Positions 1 through 7,849 of a stretch of 64,000 nt of DNA are shown piece by piece. A program made the position numbers and the translations under genes. The stretch comes from NCED01 sp035493955 (GTDB taxonomy: Bacteria; Pseudomonadota; Alphaproteobacteria; Caulobacterales; Caulobacteraceae), in NCBI GenBank assembly GCA_035493955.1, contig DATJHI010000015.1, forward strand, positions 62,001 through 126,000. Reading direction: 5' to 3'. The first letter of the stretch is position 1. Every line of letters begins with the position of its first letter. The notes beneath the pieces are model-generated. The model did no database searches, was not told the DNA's origin, and saw nothing but the letters and a program-made list of their open reading frames with translations.

Positions 1-933
1 GGGGCCCGCGGCCTGGCTTCGGCCGCCATCGCCGGCTGGGACGCGGCCAGGGGCGAGGCTCTGGCCATCATGGACGGCGATGGCCAGCACGATCCGGCCC
101 TCCTGCCCCGGCTGGCCGCGCGCCTGGCCGAGGACGGCGCCGACCTGGCCGTGGCCAGTCGCTACGTCGCGGAAGGACCCTCCGGCCTCGCCCCCCTGCG
201 CCATCTGGGCAGCCGGGCCGCGACCCTGGCGGCCTGCCTTGCCCTGGGGGCCAGGACCACCGACCCGATGAGCGGCTTCTTCGTCATGACCCGCCCCTGG
301 TATGAGGCCTCGCGCTCCAAGCTCTCGGGCGTCGGCTTCAAGATCCTGGCCGACCTGATGGCCTCGGGCGGGCGCAGGCCCAAGGTGGTCGAACTACCGG
401 CCAGCCTCCGGGCCCGGGCGGGCGGAAGCTCCAAGCTCGACATCCGGGTGGTGGCCGAACTCGCCGCCCTCCTGATCGAAAAGCGCAGCGGCGGGGCCAT
501 CCCGTCGCGCTTCACCCTTTTCGCCTGCGTCGGGGCCACGGGCCTCTTGGTCCACCTCGCCACCCTGTCGGCGACGCGCGGGATCATAGGGGCGCCGTTC
601 TGGCTGGCCCAGGCGATGGCGATCCTGACCGCCATGACCTCGAACTTCTTCTTTAACAACGCCCTGACCTTCCGCGACCTGCGCCTGAAGGGCCGCGAAC
701 TCGGCCGGGGCCTCATGGCCTTCTATCTCTCCTGCGCGGGAGGGGCCGTGATCGGCGAGGCCGCCGCCGCAGGCCTCGATCGCTTGGGCGGCCACTGGAT
801 CGCCTCCGGCTTCGCCGGCGCGGTGCTGGCGGCCCTGTGGAACTACTGGAGCGCCTCTCGCGCAGCCTGGCGTATCGGCGGGACGACGGCGGCCGTGGAG
901 GGCGAGGGCCGCCCCGTCGAGCGGCCGGCCTGA
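1..933 (+). CDS. Glycosyltransferase family 2 with C-terminal GtrA domain (5' end cut by window)
   Basis: The reading frame is open from base 1 and the true start lies upstream, so only the last 310 residues are visible. The first part reads like the GT-A catalytic domain of dolichyl/polyprenyl-phosphate sugar transferases (DPM1-like), with the donor-binding motif IMDGDGQHDP at residues 23-32. From about residue 165 the protein becomes a membrane GtrA-type domain beginning SRFTLFACVGATG, with roughly four hydrophobic segments. Proteins of this build charge a polyprenyl phosphate with a hexose on the cytoplasmic face and help present or flip the product for cell-envelope polysaccharide work; the sugar cannot be told from sequence. 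It converges on uvrC with a 40-base gap. Confidence 0.87.
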   Translation, partial: GARGLASAAIAGWDAARGEALAIMDGDGQHDPALLPRLAARLAEDGADLAVASRYVAEGPSGLAPLRHLGSRAATLAACLALGARTTDPMSGFFVMTRPWYEASRSKLSGVGFKILADLMASGGRRPKVVELPASLRARAGGSSKLDIRVVAELAALLIEKRSGGAIPSRFTLFACVGATGLLVHLATLSATRGIIGAPFWLAQAMAILTAMTSNFFFNNALTFRDLRLKGRELGRGLMAFYLSCAGGAVIGEAAAAGLDRLGGHWIASGFAGAVLAALWNYWSASRAAWRIGGTTAAVEGEGRPVERPA

Positions 934-973
934 CGACTGCCCATACCCGCCTCCGCCGGGATGCGGCGGCGTT

Positions 974-2848
974 TCACCCTTTGCGGAAGAAGGCGTGGAT
1001 GCGCTCGGCCAGGGGCTGGCTGATACCCTCCACGGTCATCAGGTCGGCGACCGCGGCGCGGCTGACCCCCCGCGCCGAACCGAAGGCGTGCAACAGGGCG
1101 CGTTTGCGGCCCGGTCCCACCCCCTCGATCTCGTCGAGGGGGCTTCTGGTCATGTCCATCTTGCGCCGGACCCGGTGGCTGCCGATGGCGAACCGGTGCG
1201 CCTCGTCGCGCAGGCGCTGCAGGTAGTAGAGGACCGGACTCTTGGGATCGAGCATGAACGGCTCGCGCCCAGGGATGAAGAAGCGCTCCAGGCCCGCATC
1301 CCGATCCGGTCCCTTGGCGATGCCCGCCACCACGATGTCGTGCAGCCCAAGGTTCTCCACCACCTCCCGCGCGGCGGCGAGCTGGCCGGCGCCCCCGTCG
1401 ATCAGGACGAGGTCGGGCCGGGGCGCGGCCGCCCCCTCCTCCTCTTCCTTGACCAGGCGCGAGAAACGGCGGCGCAGCACCTCCTTCATCATGCCGTAAT
1501 CGTCGCCGGGGGTGAGCTCGGAGTCCTTGATGTTGAACTTGCGATATTGGTTCTTGGCGAACCCTTCGGGGCCAGCCACGATCATGCCGCCCACCGCGTT
1601 GGTCCCCATGATGTGGGAGTTGTCGTAGACCTCGATCCGCTCCGGGCGCCCCTCCAGGCCGAACACCTCGCACACGCCCTCCAACAGCTTCCCTTGGGCG
1701 GAGCTCTCGGCCAGCTTCCGCCCCAGGGCCTCGCGGGCGTTGGCCAAGGCGTGGGCCACGAGCTCGCGCTTCTCCCCCCGCTTGGGGACGACGATCTCCA
1801 CCTTCGCGCCTCGTTGCAGGCAGAAGGCTTCGGCCAGCAGGTCCCGGTTGGGCACGTCGTGGGACAGGAGCATCAGGCGGGGGATCGGCTTGTCGGCGTA
1901 GAACTGGCCGAGGAAGGCGTCGAGGATTTCGGCGTCCCCGTCCGCCCGATCCACCCGGGGGAAGTAGGCGTGGTTGCCCCAGTTCTGGCCGGCGCGGAAG
2001 AAGAACACCTGGACACAGGCCTGCCCCCCCTCGGCGAAAAGGGCGAAGACGTCGGCCTCGTCCACCGTCTCGGGATTGATCCCCTGTTCGGCCGAAATGG
2101 ACGCGAGCGCCCTGATGCGGTCGCGGATCCGGGCGGCGGTCTCGAACTCCAGCGCGTCGGACGCGCTCTGCATCTCGCCGGACAGCCGGTCGCGCACCGC
2201 CTGGCTCCTGCCCCGGAGGAAGTCGTGGGCCTCCTCCACCAGCTCGAGATAGCCGGTTTCGCTGATCAGCTCGACGCAGGGGGCCGAACAACGACGGATC
2301 TGGTGCAGCATGCAGGGGCGGGTGCGGCTGTCGAACACGCTGTCCGAACACGAGCGCAGCAGGAACGCCTTCTGCAGGGTGTTCAGCGTGCGGTTGACCG
2401 CCCAGGCGGAGGCGAACGGGCCAAAATAGTCGCCCTGGACGGTATGGGCCCCCCGGTGCTTCCTGATCTGAGGCGCAGGATGGTCGCGGCGCAGCAGGAT
2501 CTCGGGAAAGCTCTTGTCGTCGCGCAGCACCACATTGAAGCGGGGCTTCAATTGCTTGATCAGGTTGGACTCGAGCAGCAGGGCGTCGGTCTCGGTCCGG
2601 GTGGTGACGAACTCCATGGCGCGCGTCAGGTGGACCATGTGGGCGATACGCTGGGTGTGGAATCGGCCCTGGGCGTACTGGACCACCCGCTTCTTCAGCG
2701 AGCGCGCCTTGCCGACGTAGAGCACCTCGCCTTCGTCCCCGAGCATCCGGTAGACGCCGGGCGCGTCGGGCAGGCGCTTCACTTCGTCGGCGATCAGCGC
2801 CATCCCCGACAAGGTGGAGGCGGCCCCGATGACGGTCTCGTCGGTCAT
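974..2848 (-). CDS. uvrC: Excinuclease ABC subunit C (UvrC)
   Basis: A 624-residue protein, normal UvrC length, that makes both incisions around bulky DNA lesions in nucleotide excision repair. In order it shows the GIY-YIG nuclease domain (GVYRMLGDEGEVLYVGKA near residue 31), a UVR motif near residue 210 that contacts UvrB, the RNase H-like nuclease domain (RIEVYDNSHIMGTNAVGGM; DLVLIDGGAGQL) and a C-terminal helix-hairpin-helix pair (IEGVGPGRKRALL and VEGISQPLAERIHAFF). The Nudix gene ends 28 bases upstream on the same strand. The start follows a TATATC element with six bases between, so the message may be leaderless. I see no LexA-like box beside it. Confidence 0.97.
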   Translation of the reverse strand: MTDETVIGAASTLSGMALIADEVKRLPDAPGVYRMLGDEGEVLYVGKARSLKKRVVQYAQGRFHTQRIAHMVHLTRAMEFVTTRTETDALLLESNLIKQLKPRFNVVLRDDKSFPEILLRRDHPAPQIRKHRGAHTVQGDYFGPFASAWAVNRTLNTLQKAFLLRSCSDSVFDSRTRPCMLHQIRRCSAPCVELISETGYLELVEEAHDFLRGRSQAVRDRLSGEMQSASDALEFETAARIRDRIRALASISAEQGINPETVDEADVFALFAEGGQACVQVFFFRAGQNWGNHAYFPRVDRADGDAEILDAFLGQFYADKPIPRLMLLSHDVPNRDLLAEAFCLQRGAKVEIVVPKRGEKRELVAHALANAREALGRKLAESSAQGKLLEGVCEVFGLEGRPERIEVYDNSHIMGTNAVGGMIVAGPEGFAKNQYRKFNIKDSELTPGDDYGMMKEVLRRRFSRLVKEEEEGAAAPRPDLVLIDGGAGQLAAAREVVENLGLHDIVVAGIAKGPDRDAGLERFFIPGREPFMLDPKSPVLYYLQRLRDEAHRFAIGSHRVRRKMDMTRSPLDEIEGVGPGRKRALLHAFGSARGVSRAAVADLMTVEGISQPLAERIHAFFRKG

Positions 2849-2860
2849 GGCCCAGATATA
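2849..2860 (-). promoter_or_regulatory. Candidate -10 element placing uvrC transcription start at its ATG
   Basis: On the minus strand TATATC (2860-2855) is followed by six bases and then the uvrC ATG. A start site about seven bases after a -10 element would coincide with the A of the start codon, giving a leaderless transcript. There is no Shine-Dalgarno sequence in the spacer (TGGGCC). The same geometry occurs before the YcgN-type gene at 43054. This is inferred from spacing alone. Confidence 0.4.
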
Positions 2861-2876
2861 GGCCCAAGCGGCCGGC

Positions 2877-3371
2877 TCACCACAGGGGGTGCGCCGGCTC
2901 GCCGCCCAGGGCTTCGCGGATCCGGGCGCGGGTGGCGGCGGTGGTTCCCTCCGGCAAGGCCTGCGGGTCGAACCAGCCGCATTGGTGGATTTCGCCGCGG
3001 GCGGTAGGCGGGCAGGCCTCCCAGGCCTCGCAGCGGTAAACCAGCACGTGGTCGCCGCGATGGCGGCGGTCGTGATTATGGATCGAGACCAGCTGCGGCC
3101 GTCCGGTCAGGGTCACCCCCGCCTCCTCCACCAGTTCGCGGCCCAGCGCCTGCTCGGCCGTCTCGCCGCGCTCCACGCCGCCGCCGGGCAGATGCCAGCC
3201 GTGGATGTAGGTGTGCTCGATCAGCAGCACCCGGCCCTGGCTGTCGAGAACCAGGCCGCGCACGCCGAGGGTCAGCCCACGGGTGGTCCGAAACCAGACA
3301 TGGAACAGCGGCCTTAAGATCGGCTCGATGCGACGTCGCCAGAGCATGCGCCGCATTAAGCTCGGCTCCAT
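2877..3371 (-). CDS. Nudix hydrolase
   Basis: A 164-residue protein with a complete Nudix box, G-x5-E-x7-RE-x2-EE-x-G, seen as GVERGETAEQALGRELVEEAG (about residues 65-85). Such enzymes hydrolyse nucleoside diphosphates linked to another moiety and use metal held by the box glutamates. The N-terminal 30 residues are basic and hydrophobic (MEPSLMRRMLWRRR and on), which precedes the beta-grasp Nudix fold. The substrate is not predictable. It lies directly upstream of uvrC on the same strand and may be cotranscribed with it, though uvrC seems to have its own -10 element. Confidence 0.87.
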   Translation of the reverse strand: MEPSLMRRMLWRRRIEPILRPLFHVWFRTTRGLTLGVRGLVLDSQGRVLLIEHTYIHGWHLPGGGVERGETAEQALGRELVEEAGVTLTGRPQLVSIHNHDRRHRGDHVLVYRCEAWEACPPTARGEIHQCGWFDPQALPEGTTAATRARIREALGGEPAHPLW

Positions 3372-3453
3372 CGTCCTGTCGAGACCGGAGCTTGCGGGGC
3401 GACGGCGCCGCGGCTAAAGCGGGCGAAGGTCCACCGTTCCAAAAGGCCCCCTG

Positions 3454-3534
3454 ATGGAAGCCCTCCTGCCGATCCTGATCTTCATCGTCGCCGTGGTCGC
3501 GGTGAACGTCTACGAGTTCGGCCGCCCCGACTGA
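3454..3534 (+). CDS. Small single-pass membrane protein, 26 residues
   Basis: The translation is MEALLPILIFIVAVVAVNVY followed by EFGRPD and a TGA stop. Residues 4-19 form a single hydrophobic helix long enough to span or dip into the membrane, with a short polar C-terminal tail. An AAAAGG ribosome binding sequence (3441-3446) precedes the ATG by seven bases. The ORF ends 14 bases before the ATG of the pteridine-reductase-like gene, so the two are probably cotranscribed. I do not recognise a family. The clean TM segment, good binding site and tight spacing support a real gene; its shortness means chance is not excluded. Confidence 0.5.
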   Translation: MEALLPILIFIVAVVAVNVYEFGRPD

Positions 3535-3548
3535 ACCGGCCGGACGCC

Positions 3549-4319
3549 ATGAAGCCGGCGGGCAGACGGGGCGCAGCCCTGGTCACCGGCGGGGCGCGGC
3601 GGATCGGTCGCGCGCTGGTCCTGACGCTTGTCGAGGCCGGCTACGCTGTCGCCATCCATCTCCGCGAAGACTGCGCCGACGCCGAGGCCCTGGTCGCCGG
3701 GATCGCGGCCGGGGGCGGACGCGCCGCCCTGGTCAAGGCCGACCTGGCGCGGGAAAGCGAAACGGCCGGCCTGATCGACGCGGCCGTCGCCGCCGTCGGG
3801 CCGCTGACGCTCCTGATCAACAACGCTTCCCTCTTCCGTGACGACCGGGTTGGCGGCCTGTCCCGCGAGAGCTGGGACGCGCATATGGAAGCCAATCTGC
3901 GCGCGCCCGTCGTCCTGTCCGAAGCCTTCGCGGCCCAGGCGGCGGGAGGCGAGGGCGACGATCCCTCGATCCTCAACCTGCTGGACCAGCGGGTGTGGAA
4001 GCCGAACCCCCAATTCTTCACCTACACCCTGTCCAAGGCGGCCCTGTGGACCGCCACCCGCATGCTGGCCCAGGCCCTGGCGCCGCGGGTGCGGGTCAAC
4101 GCCATCGGTCCCGGCCCCACCCTGCCCAACCCGATCCACGGCGAGGCAGGCCTGGCCGCCGAGGCGGCCGGCACCCTCCTGGGTCACGGCGCCAAGGTCG
4201 AGGACATCTGCGCCGCCGCCCGCTACCTGATTGACGCCCGCGCCGTCACCGGACAGATGATCGCCGTCGACGCCGGCCAGCATCTGGCGTGGAAGACTCC
4301 CGACATCCTGGGCGACTGA
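3549..4319 (+). CDS. SDR family oxidoreductase, pteridine reductase/FolM-like
   Basis: A 256-residue short-chain dehydrogenase. The Rossmann nucleotide motif is TGGARRIG (13-20) and the structural NNAS follows at 91-94. The active site reads Asp146, Tyr159, Lys163 (LLDQ then YTLSK): an aspartate stands where most SDRs have serine. That Asp-Tyr-Lys triad with 13- and 4-residue spacing is the arrangement known from pteridine reductases such as PTR1, and the TGGARRIG loop also resembles theirs. Its position 28 bases before folB fits reduction of a pterin, possibly dihydromonapterin or dihydrofolate, with NADPH. The substrate is inferred from triad and context. Confidence 0.85.
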   Translation: MKPAGRRGAALVTGGARRIGRALVLTLVEAGYAVAIHLREDCADAEALVAGIAAGGGRAALVKADLARESETAGLIDAAVAAVGPLTLLINNASLFRDDRVGGLSRESWDAHMEANLRAPVVLSEAFAAQAAGGEGDDPSILNLLDQRVWKPNPQFFTYTLSKAALWTATRMLAQALAPRVRVNAIGPGPTLPNPIHGEAGLAAEAAGTLLGHGAKVEDICAAARYLIDARAVTGQMIAVDAGQHLAWKTPDILGD

Positions 4320-4347
4320 CCGCCTCCCCCAGCCGAAGGCCGCTCCG

Positions 4348-4719
4348 TTGTCCAACTCCAAGATCGTCTACGCCACCCTGGACGTCTTCGTCCGCGGCCT
4401 GGCCATCGAAGCCGAGATCGGGGTCTATCCGCATGAGCGTGGACAGCCCCAGCCGCTGGTGGTCGATCTGGAGGTCGCCCTCGACCCCGTCGAGGTGGAA
4501 GCTCTGGCCGAAACCATCAACTACGAGACCCTGGCCGCCGCCGCCCGCCGTGTGGCCGCCACGGGACACATCGATCTGGTCGAAACCTACGCCCAACGCC
4601 TGGCCGAGGCCTGCCTCGCCGACCCCCGGGTGACCAGCGCCAAGGTGCGGGTGGAGAAGCCCCAGGCCATCGTCGGCGCCGCCGCCGCCGGGGTCTCCAT
4701 CGTGGTCCGCCGGGCTTAG
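4348..4719 (+). CDS. folB: Dihydroneopterin aldolase (FolB)
   Basis: A 123-residue protein of the FolB fold that converts dihydroneopterin to hydroxymethyl-dihydropterin and glycolaldehyde in folate synthesis. Family signatures visible are IGVYPHERGQPQ (with the substrate-binding Glu30), INYETLA, the LVETYAQRLAE helix and VEKPQAIVGA containing the catalytic lysine. The start is TTG: there is no in-frame ATG that keeps the N-terminal strand, and AAGG (4335-4338) sits about nine bases before it. It follows the pteridine-reductase-like SDR by 28 bases, making a folate/pterin unit. Confidence 0.92.
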   Translation: MSNSKIVYATLDVFVRGLAIEAEIGVYPHERGQPQPLVVDLEVALDPVEVEALAETINYETLAAAARRVAATGHIDLVETYAQRLAEACLADPRVTSAKVRVEKPQAIVGAAAAGVSIVVRRA

Positions 4720-4785
4720 CCGTTGCAATCGGTCGGGACGCCCCTAAATCCCCCTTGGGGCCATCCGGTCCTGGGAGACCCCCGC

Positions 4786-5166
4786 GTGTCCGAACCCGTT
4801 CCCCGTCGTTTCGACGACGACCTCATCGCTCCGATCGTGGGCTATGTCCTCGACCTGCTCGGCCTCGGGCTCTTCGGGTTGATCCTGGCCTATGTGAAGA
4901 AGGGCGGCGCGGGGGAGATCGCGCGGTCGCACTACGTGTTCCAGATCAGGACCCTGTGGATCGGCCTGGCCTGGGCGGGTCTGGGCGGCGTGGTCTTCCT
5001 GATCGGCGTGGTGCTGGCGATCGTCCTGATCGGGTTCGCCTTCATCCCTGTGGCCCACGGCATCTGGGCGCTGGCGGGGATCTGGTTCATCGTCCGTTGC
5101 GTGGTCGGCCTGATCTACGCCCTGCGCGGCCAACCTTATCCTCGCCCTCGCGCCTGGCTGATCTGA
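4786..5166 (+). CDS. DUF4870-type small membrane protein
   Basis: A 126-residue protein starting at GTG 4786, chosen because GGAGA (about 4774) lies upstream and the residues before it look non-coding. It has a short polar N-terminus (SEPVPRRFDDD) and three or four hydrophobic helices (around 15-35, 60-90 and 93-115). The charged segment YVKKGGAGEIARSHYVFQIR between helices is typical of DUF4870/Tic20-like proteins. Function is unknown. It follows folB by 66 bases on the same strand. Confidence 0.8.
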   Translation: MSEPVPRRFDDDLIAPIVGYVLDLLGLGLFGLILAYVKKGGAGEIARSHYVFQIRTLWIGLAWAGLGGVVFLIGVVLAIVLIGFAFIPVAHGIWALAGIWFIVRCVVGLIYALRGQPYPRPRAWLI

Positions 5167-5222
5167 TCGGAACGAAGACGACCGGCGTCTGTTGAGGACG
5201 GCAGCTTGCGCGGGAGCCAGCC

Positions 5223-5495
5223 ATGTCGGACGTGATCGACAACACCGAACGCAGCCGGTTCGAGCTTGAAGAACAGGGCGAACTGGCCTTCGCCAACTAT
5301 CGCCGCATCGACGGCAGACTGGTTCTTGCCCATGTGGAGGCGGCCCCGGTTCTGCGGGGGACGGGGGCGGCGGGGCGGTTGATGGAAGGTGTGCTCGCCG
5401 CCGCCCGCGCCGAGGGGCTCAAGGTGGTCCCCCTGTGCAGTTATGCGGCCGCCTATATCCGTCGCCATAGCCGGCATCAGGATCTGCTCGAATAA
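5223..5495 (+). CDS. Small GNAT-like N-acetyltransferase (YjdJ/NATD1 type)
   Basis: A 90-residue single-domain protein matching the short GNAT family that includes human NATD1. It shows the strand-turn ELAFANYRRIDGRL, the acetyl-CoA pyrophosphate-binding loop as VLRGTGAAGRLMEGVL, and the C-terminal strand VVPLCSYAAAYIRRH with the conserved Cys-Ser-Tyr. GGAG lies seven bases before the ATG (ggagccagccATG). Substrate unknown. It ends a run of rightward genes that starts with the small membrane ORF. Confidence 0.85.
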   Translation: MSDVIDNTERSRFELEEQGELAFANYRRIDGRLVLAHVEAAPVLRGTGAAGRLMEGVLAAARAEGLKVVPLCSYAAAYIRRHSRHQDLLE

Positions 5496-5833
5496 GTCGG
5501 AAAAAAATTACGCCTCTCGACTTCGGGATGCGCGCAGACGTGAAATCGTCAGTTATCCCCAGTTGTGGCACGGGCAAATCGTTGCAGTGCAATGGAATAT
5601 CTAACCCTTCATGGCCAAGCTATTAGGGTCCTGGAGAGCCCTTGAATCGAGCCGACCTTTGCTGCGCCGCAACATGATTTAAGGCTTATTGACACATTCT
5701 CGCCACATTTGCCCCGCTATGAAGGGCCCTAGGCCGCAGTTTATGCGTGTTGAGCCGAACCTCCGTTCCAAAGGCTGAAGCCGGAACGTGACCGTCGGGG
5801 GGCGTAACGCCCTCGTCGCAAGGGACGTTACCT
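5496..5833 (+). promoter_or_regulatory. Gene-free stretch: AT-richer promoter region and hairpin leader of the SleB gene
   Basis: No convincing gene is present. The part at 5500-5700 is visibly richer in A+T than its surroundings and holds a DnaA-box-like TTATCCCCA (5553-5561, one base from TTATCCACA) and a GAATC (GANTC, CcrM-type) site near 5644. Just before the hydrolase start are two hairpins: 5764-5788 (CGTTCC pairing with GGAACG around an inner GGC-TGAA-GCC) and 5799-5813 (GGGCG-TAA-CGCCC). They would sit in the 5' leader of the hydrolase message. No strong -35/-10 pair could be assigned. Confidence 0.4.
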
Positions 5834-6958
5834 TTGTCTATTCAATTACCGGCGCGCGCAGCGCTTGCGCGCGCTACGGGGAGTCTTATTGCCTTGGCGG
5901 CGGCGGTCGGCTTGACCACCGGCGGCGCCTATATGGTCGGCGGCTTTGCTCGGGCCACCGTCGAACATGCTCAAATCCAGCGTCTGGCCAACGCCGCGGC
6001 GCATGGTTATTCCGAGTCCGCCCTGGAGCTGGCCACCCGCGATCCGGACGCCCTGGCCATCGCCCGCCGTCACGATCCCTACGCCGCCGCCGGGACCGAA
6101 TCCGCGGATCGCGAGGATCGGATCGCCGCCTTCGCCGACGACCTTCAGGCCCGGCGCGACGCCGCGACGGCCGCCGTCGATCCGGCCGTCCGCCTGAACA
6201 AGATCTCGCTGACCGCCTCCACCCCCGTGACTCCCGCCCGCCCCTTCCGTCTGCGCGGCGCGTTGGAGGAGTCCCGCGACCTCGAGTGCCTCACCCAGGC
6301 GGTCTATTATGAGGCCCGCGGCGAAAACGCCGCCGGCCAGGAGGCCGTGGCCCAGGTGGTGCTGAACCGCACCCGCCATCCCTCCTTCCCCAAGACCGTC
6401 TGCGGCGTGGTGTTCCAGGGCGCCGCTTACGGCGGTTGCCAGTTCAGCTTCGCCTGCGACGGTTCGGTGCATAAACGCGTCGAGAGCTACGCTTGGCGCC
6501 GCTCCGAAAAGGTCGCCGCCCGCGCCTTGGACGGCTTTGTCATGGCCCAGGTGGGCAACGCCACCCACTTCCACGTCGCCAGCCTCGCGACCAACTGGGG
6601 CCCCGGCCTGATGCGCGTCGCCCAAATCGGCGCCCATGTGTTCTACCGCCTCGGCGGCCACGCCGGTTCGGGTTCGGCCTTCACCGCCGAACCCCAGCCC
6701 TCCGAAACGGTCGCTACGGCCCAGCCCGTTTACGCCAGCCTGTCGCTGGCGCCCCTGGCCGCTTCGGTGGCCAATACGGTCGCGGACGCGGCGGAGTTGG
6801 TGATGTCGGCGGCCCAGCCGAAGACGGCGGCCAAGCCGGCGGACATTTCGGCCAAGCCCATGGCCGCCCCCGCCCCGACCCCGGCCGCAACCGCCCAGCC
6901 CGGCGCCGCCCCGGTCGCCAAGACCGACGATCAGGGCAAGCTCGCCGCCGTTTCCTAG
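5834..6958 (+). CDS. Cell wall hydrolase, SleB family (Hydrolase_2)
   Basis: A 374-residue envelope protein. The N-terminus (ARAALARATGSLIALAAAVG and on) is a signal sequence or membrane anchor. Residues about 150-275 are the SleB catalytic domain: AVYYEARGENAAGQEAVAQV with the likely catalytic glutamate, then VLNRTRHPSFP, CGVVFQG, CQFSFACDG and THFHVASLATNWGP. Family members cleave peptidoglycan glycan strands (lytic transglycosylase or amidase activity). The last 100 residues are an Ala/Pro-rich low-complexity tail. The start is TTG, supported by AGGGA (5821-5825) eight bases upstream and by keeping the signal sequence intact. Confidence 0.9.
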   Translation: MSIQLPARAALARATGSLIALAAAVGLTTGGAYMVGGFARATVEHAQIQRLANAAAHGYSESALELATRDPDALAIARRHDPYAAAGTESADREDRIAAFADDLQARRDAATAAVDPAVRLNKISLTASTPVTPARPFRLRGALEESRDLECLTQAVYYEARGENAAGQEAVAQVVLNRTRHPSFPKTVCGVVFQGAAYGGCQFSFACDGSVHKRVESYAWRRSEKVAARALDGFVMAQVGNATHFHVASLATNWGPGLMRVAQIGAHVFYRLGGHAGSGSAFTAEPQPSETVATAQPVYASLSLAPLAASVANTVADAAELVMSAAQPKTAAKPADISAKPMAAPAPTPAATAQPGAAPVAKTDDQGKLAAVS

Positions 6959-6994
6959 GCGCCCAACTTCGTCGTCTCGGCGACGCCGGAAGCG

Positions 6995-7849
6995 CTAGAC
7001 GGCGTCCAGGCCGATATCGAGCACCGGCGCCGAGTGGGTGAGCGCGCCCACGGAGATCACGTCGATCCCGGTCCGCGCGATGTCGCCGACCGTTTCCAAC
7101 GACACCCCGCCGGAGGCTTCCAGCACCAGGCGGCCGGCCGTCATGGCCACGGCCCGGCGCAGGTCGTCGAGACTGAAATTATCCAGCATCACCACCTGGG
7201 GCGCGAACGGCAGGGCCTGTTCGAGCTGCTCGAGGCTGTCGACCTCCACCTCGATCGGGGTCAGGTGCCCGGCCACGGCGCGGGCCCGGGTCAGGGCCTC
7301 GGCGACCCCGCCGCAGGCCGCCACGTGGTTGTCCTTGATCAGGATGGCGTCGTCGAGGCCGAACCGGTGGTTGATCCCGCCCCCGCAGCGCACCGCATAT
7401 TTCTCAAGCGCCCGCAGGCCGGGCGTGGTCTTGCGGGTGTCGGTGATGCGCGCCCGGGTCCCCGCCACCGCCCGGACATAGGCGCGGGTCAGGGTCGCGA
7501 CCCCCGACAATCGGCCCAGCAGGTTCAGCGCCGTGCGCTCGGCCGTCAGCATCGCCCGGGCGTTTCCCTCCACCCGCGCCAGCACCGCGCCCGCCGGGGC
7601 GTCGCCGCCGTCGGCAAGGACGATCTCGAAGCGGACTTCCGGATCCATCAAGGCGAAGGCCAGACGCGCGCACTCCAGCCCGGCGACGCGGCCGTCCCGT
7701 CGGGCGGCGAAGGCGCAGGAGAGCCGGGCCGCCGGGTCGATCAGGGCGGCGGTGACATCCCCTGCCCGGCCCAGATCCTCGGCCAGGGCGGCGCGGACCA
7801 CGGGCTCGATCAGCAGGCTCGGCAAGGACGTGAGGGTCAAAGGCGTCAT
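6995..7849 (-). CDS. nadC: Nicotinate-nucleotide pyrophosphorylase (NadC)
   Basis: A 284-residue quinolinate phosphoribosyltransferase that joins quinolinate and PRPP to form nicotinate mononucleotide, the third step of de novo NAD synthesis. Visible family features are VRAALAEDLGRAGDVTA, the ARITDTRKTTPGLRALEKYA stretch, CGGGINHRFGLDDAILIKDN with PRPP/quinolinate-binding residues, and the terminal barrel segments EVEVDSLEQLEQAL, MLDNFSLDDLR and EASGGVSLETV. Its ATG overlaps the nadB stop in an ATGA, so translation is coupled and nadA-nadB-nadC reads as one unit. Confidence 0.97.
   Translation of the reverse strand: MTPLTLTSLPSLLIEPVVRAALAEDLGRAGDVTAALIDPAARLSCAFAARRDGRVAGLECARLAFALMDPEVRFEIVLADGGDAPAGAVLARVEGNARAMLTAERTALNLLGRLSGVATLTRAYVRAVAGTRARITDTRKTTPGLRALEKYAVRCGGGINHRFGLDDAILIKDNHVAACGGVAEALTRARAVAGHLTPIEVEVDSLEQLEQALPFAPQVVMLDNFSLDDLRRAVAMTAGRLVLEASGGVSLETVGDIARTGIDVISVGALTHSAPVLDIGLDAV

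Noticed and set aside
5687..5720. TTGACA followed by GCTATG as a promoter for the SleB gene
   Set aside because: The 21-base spacing is outside the usual range for a housekeeping promoter.
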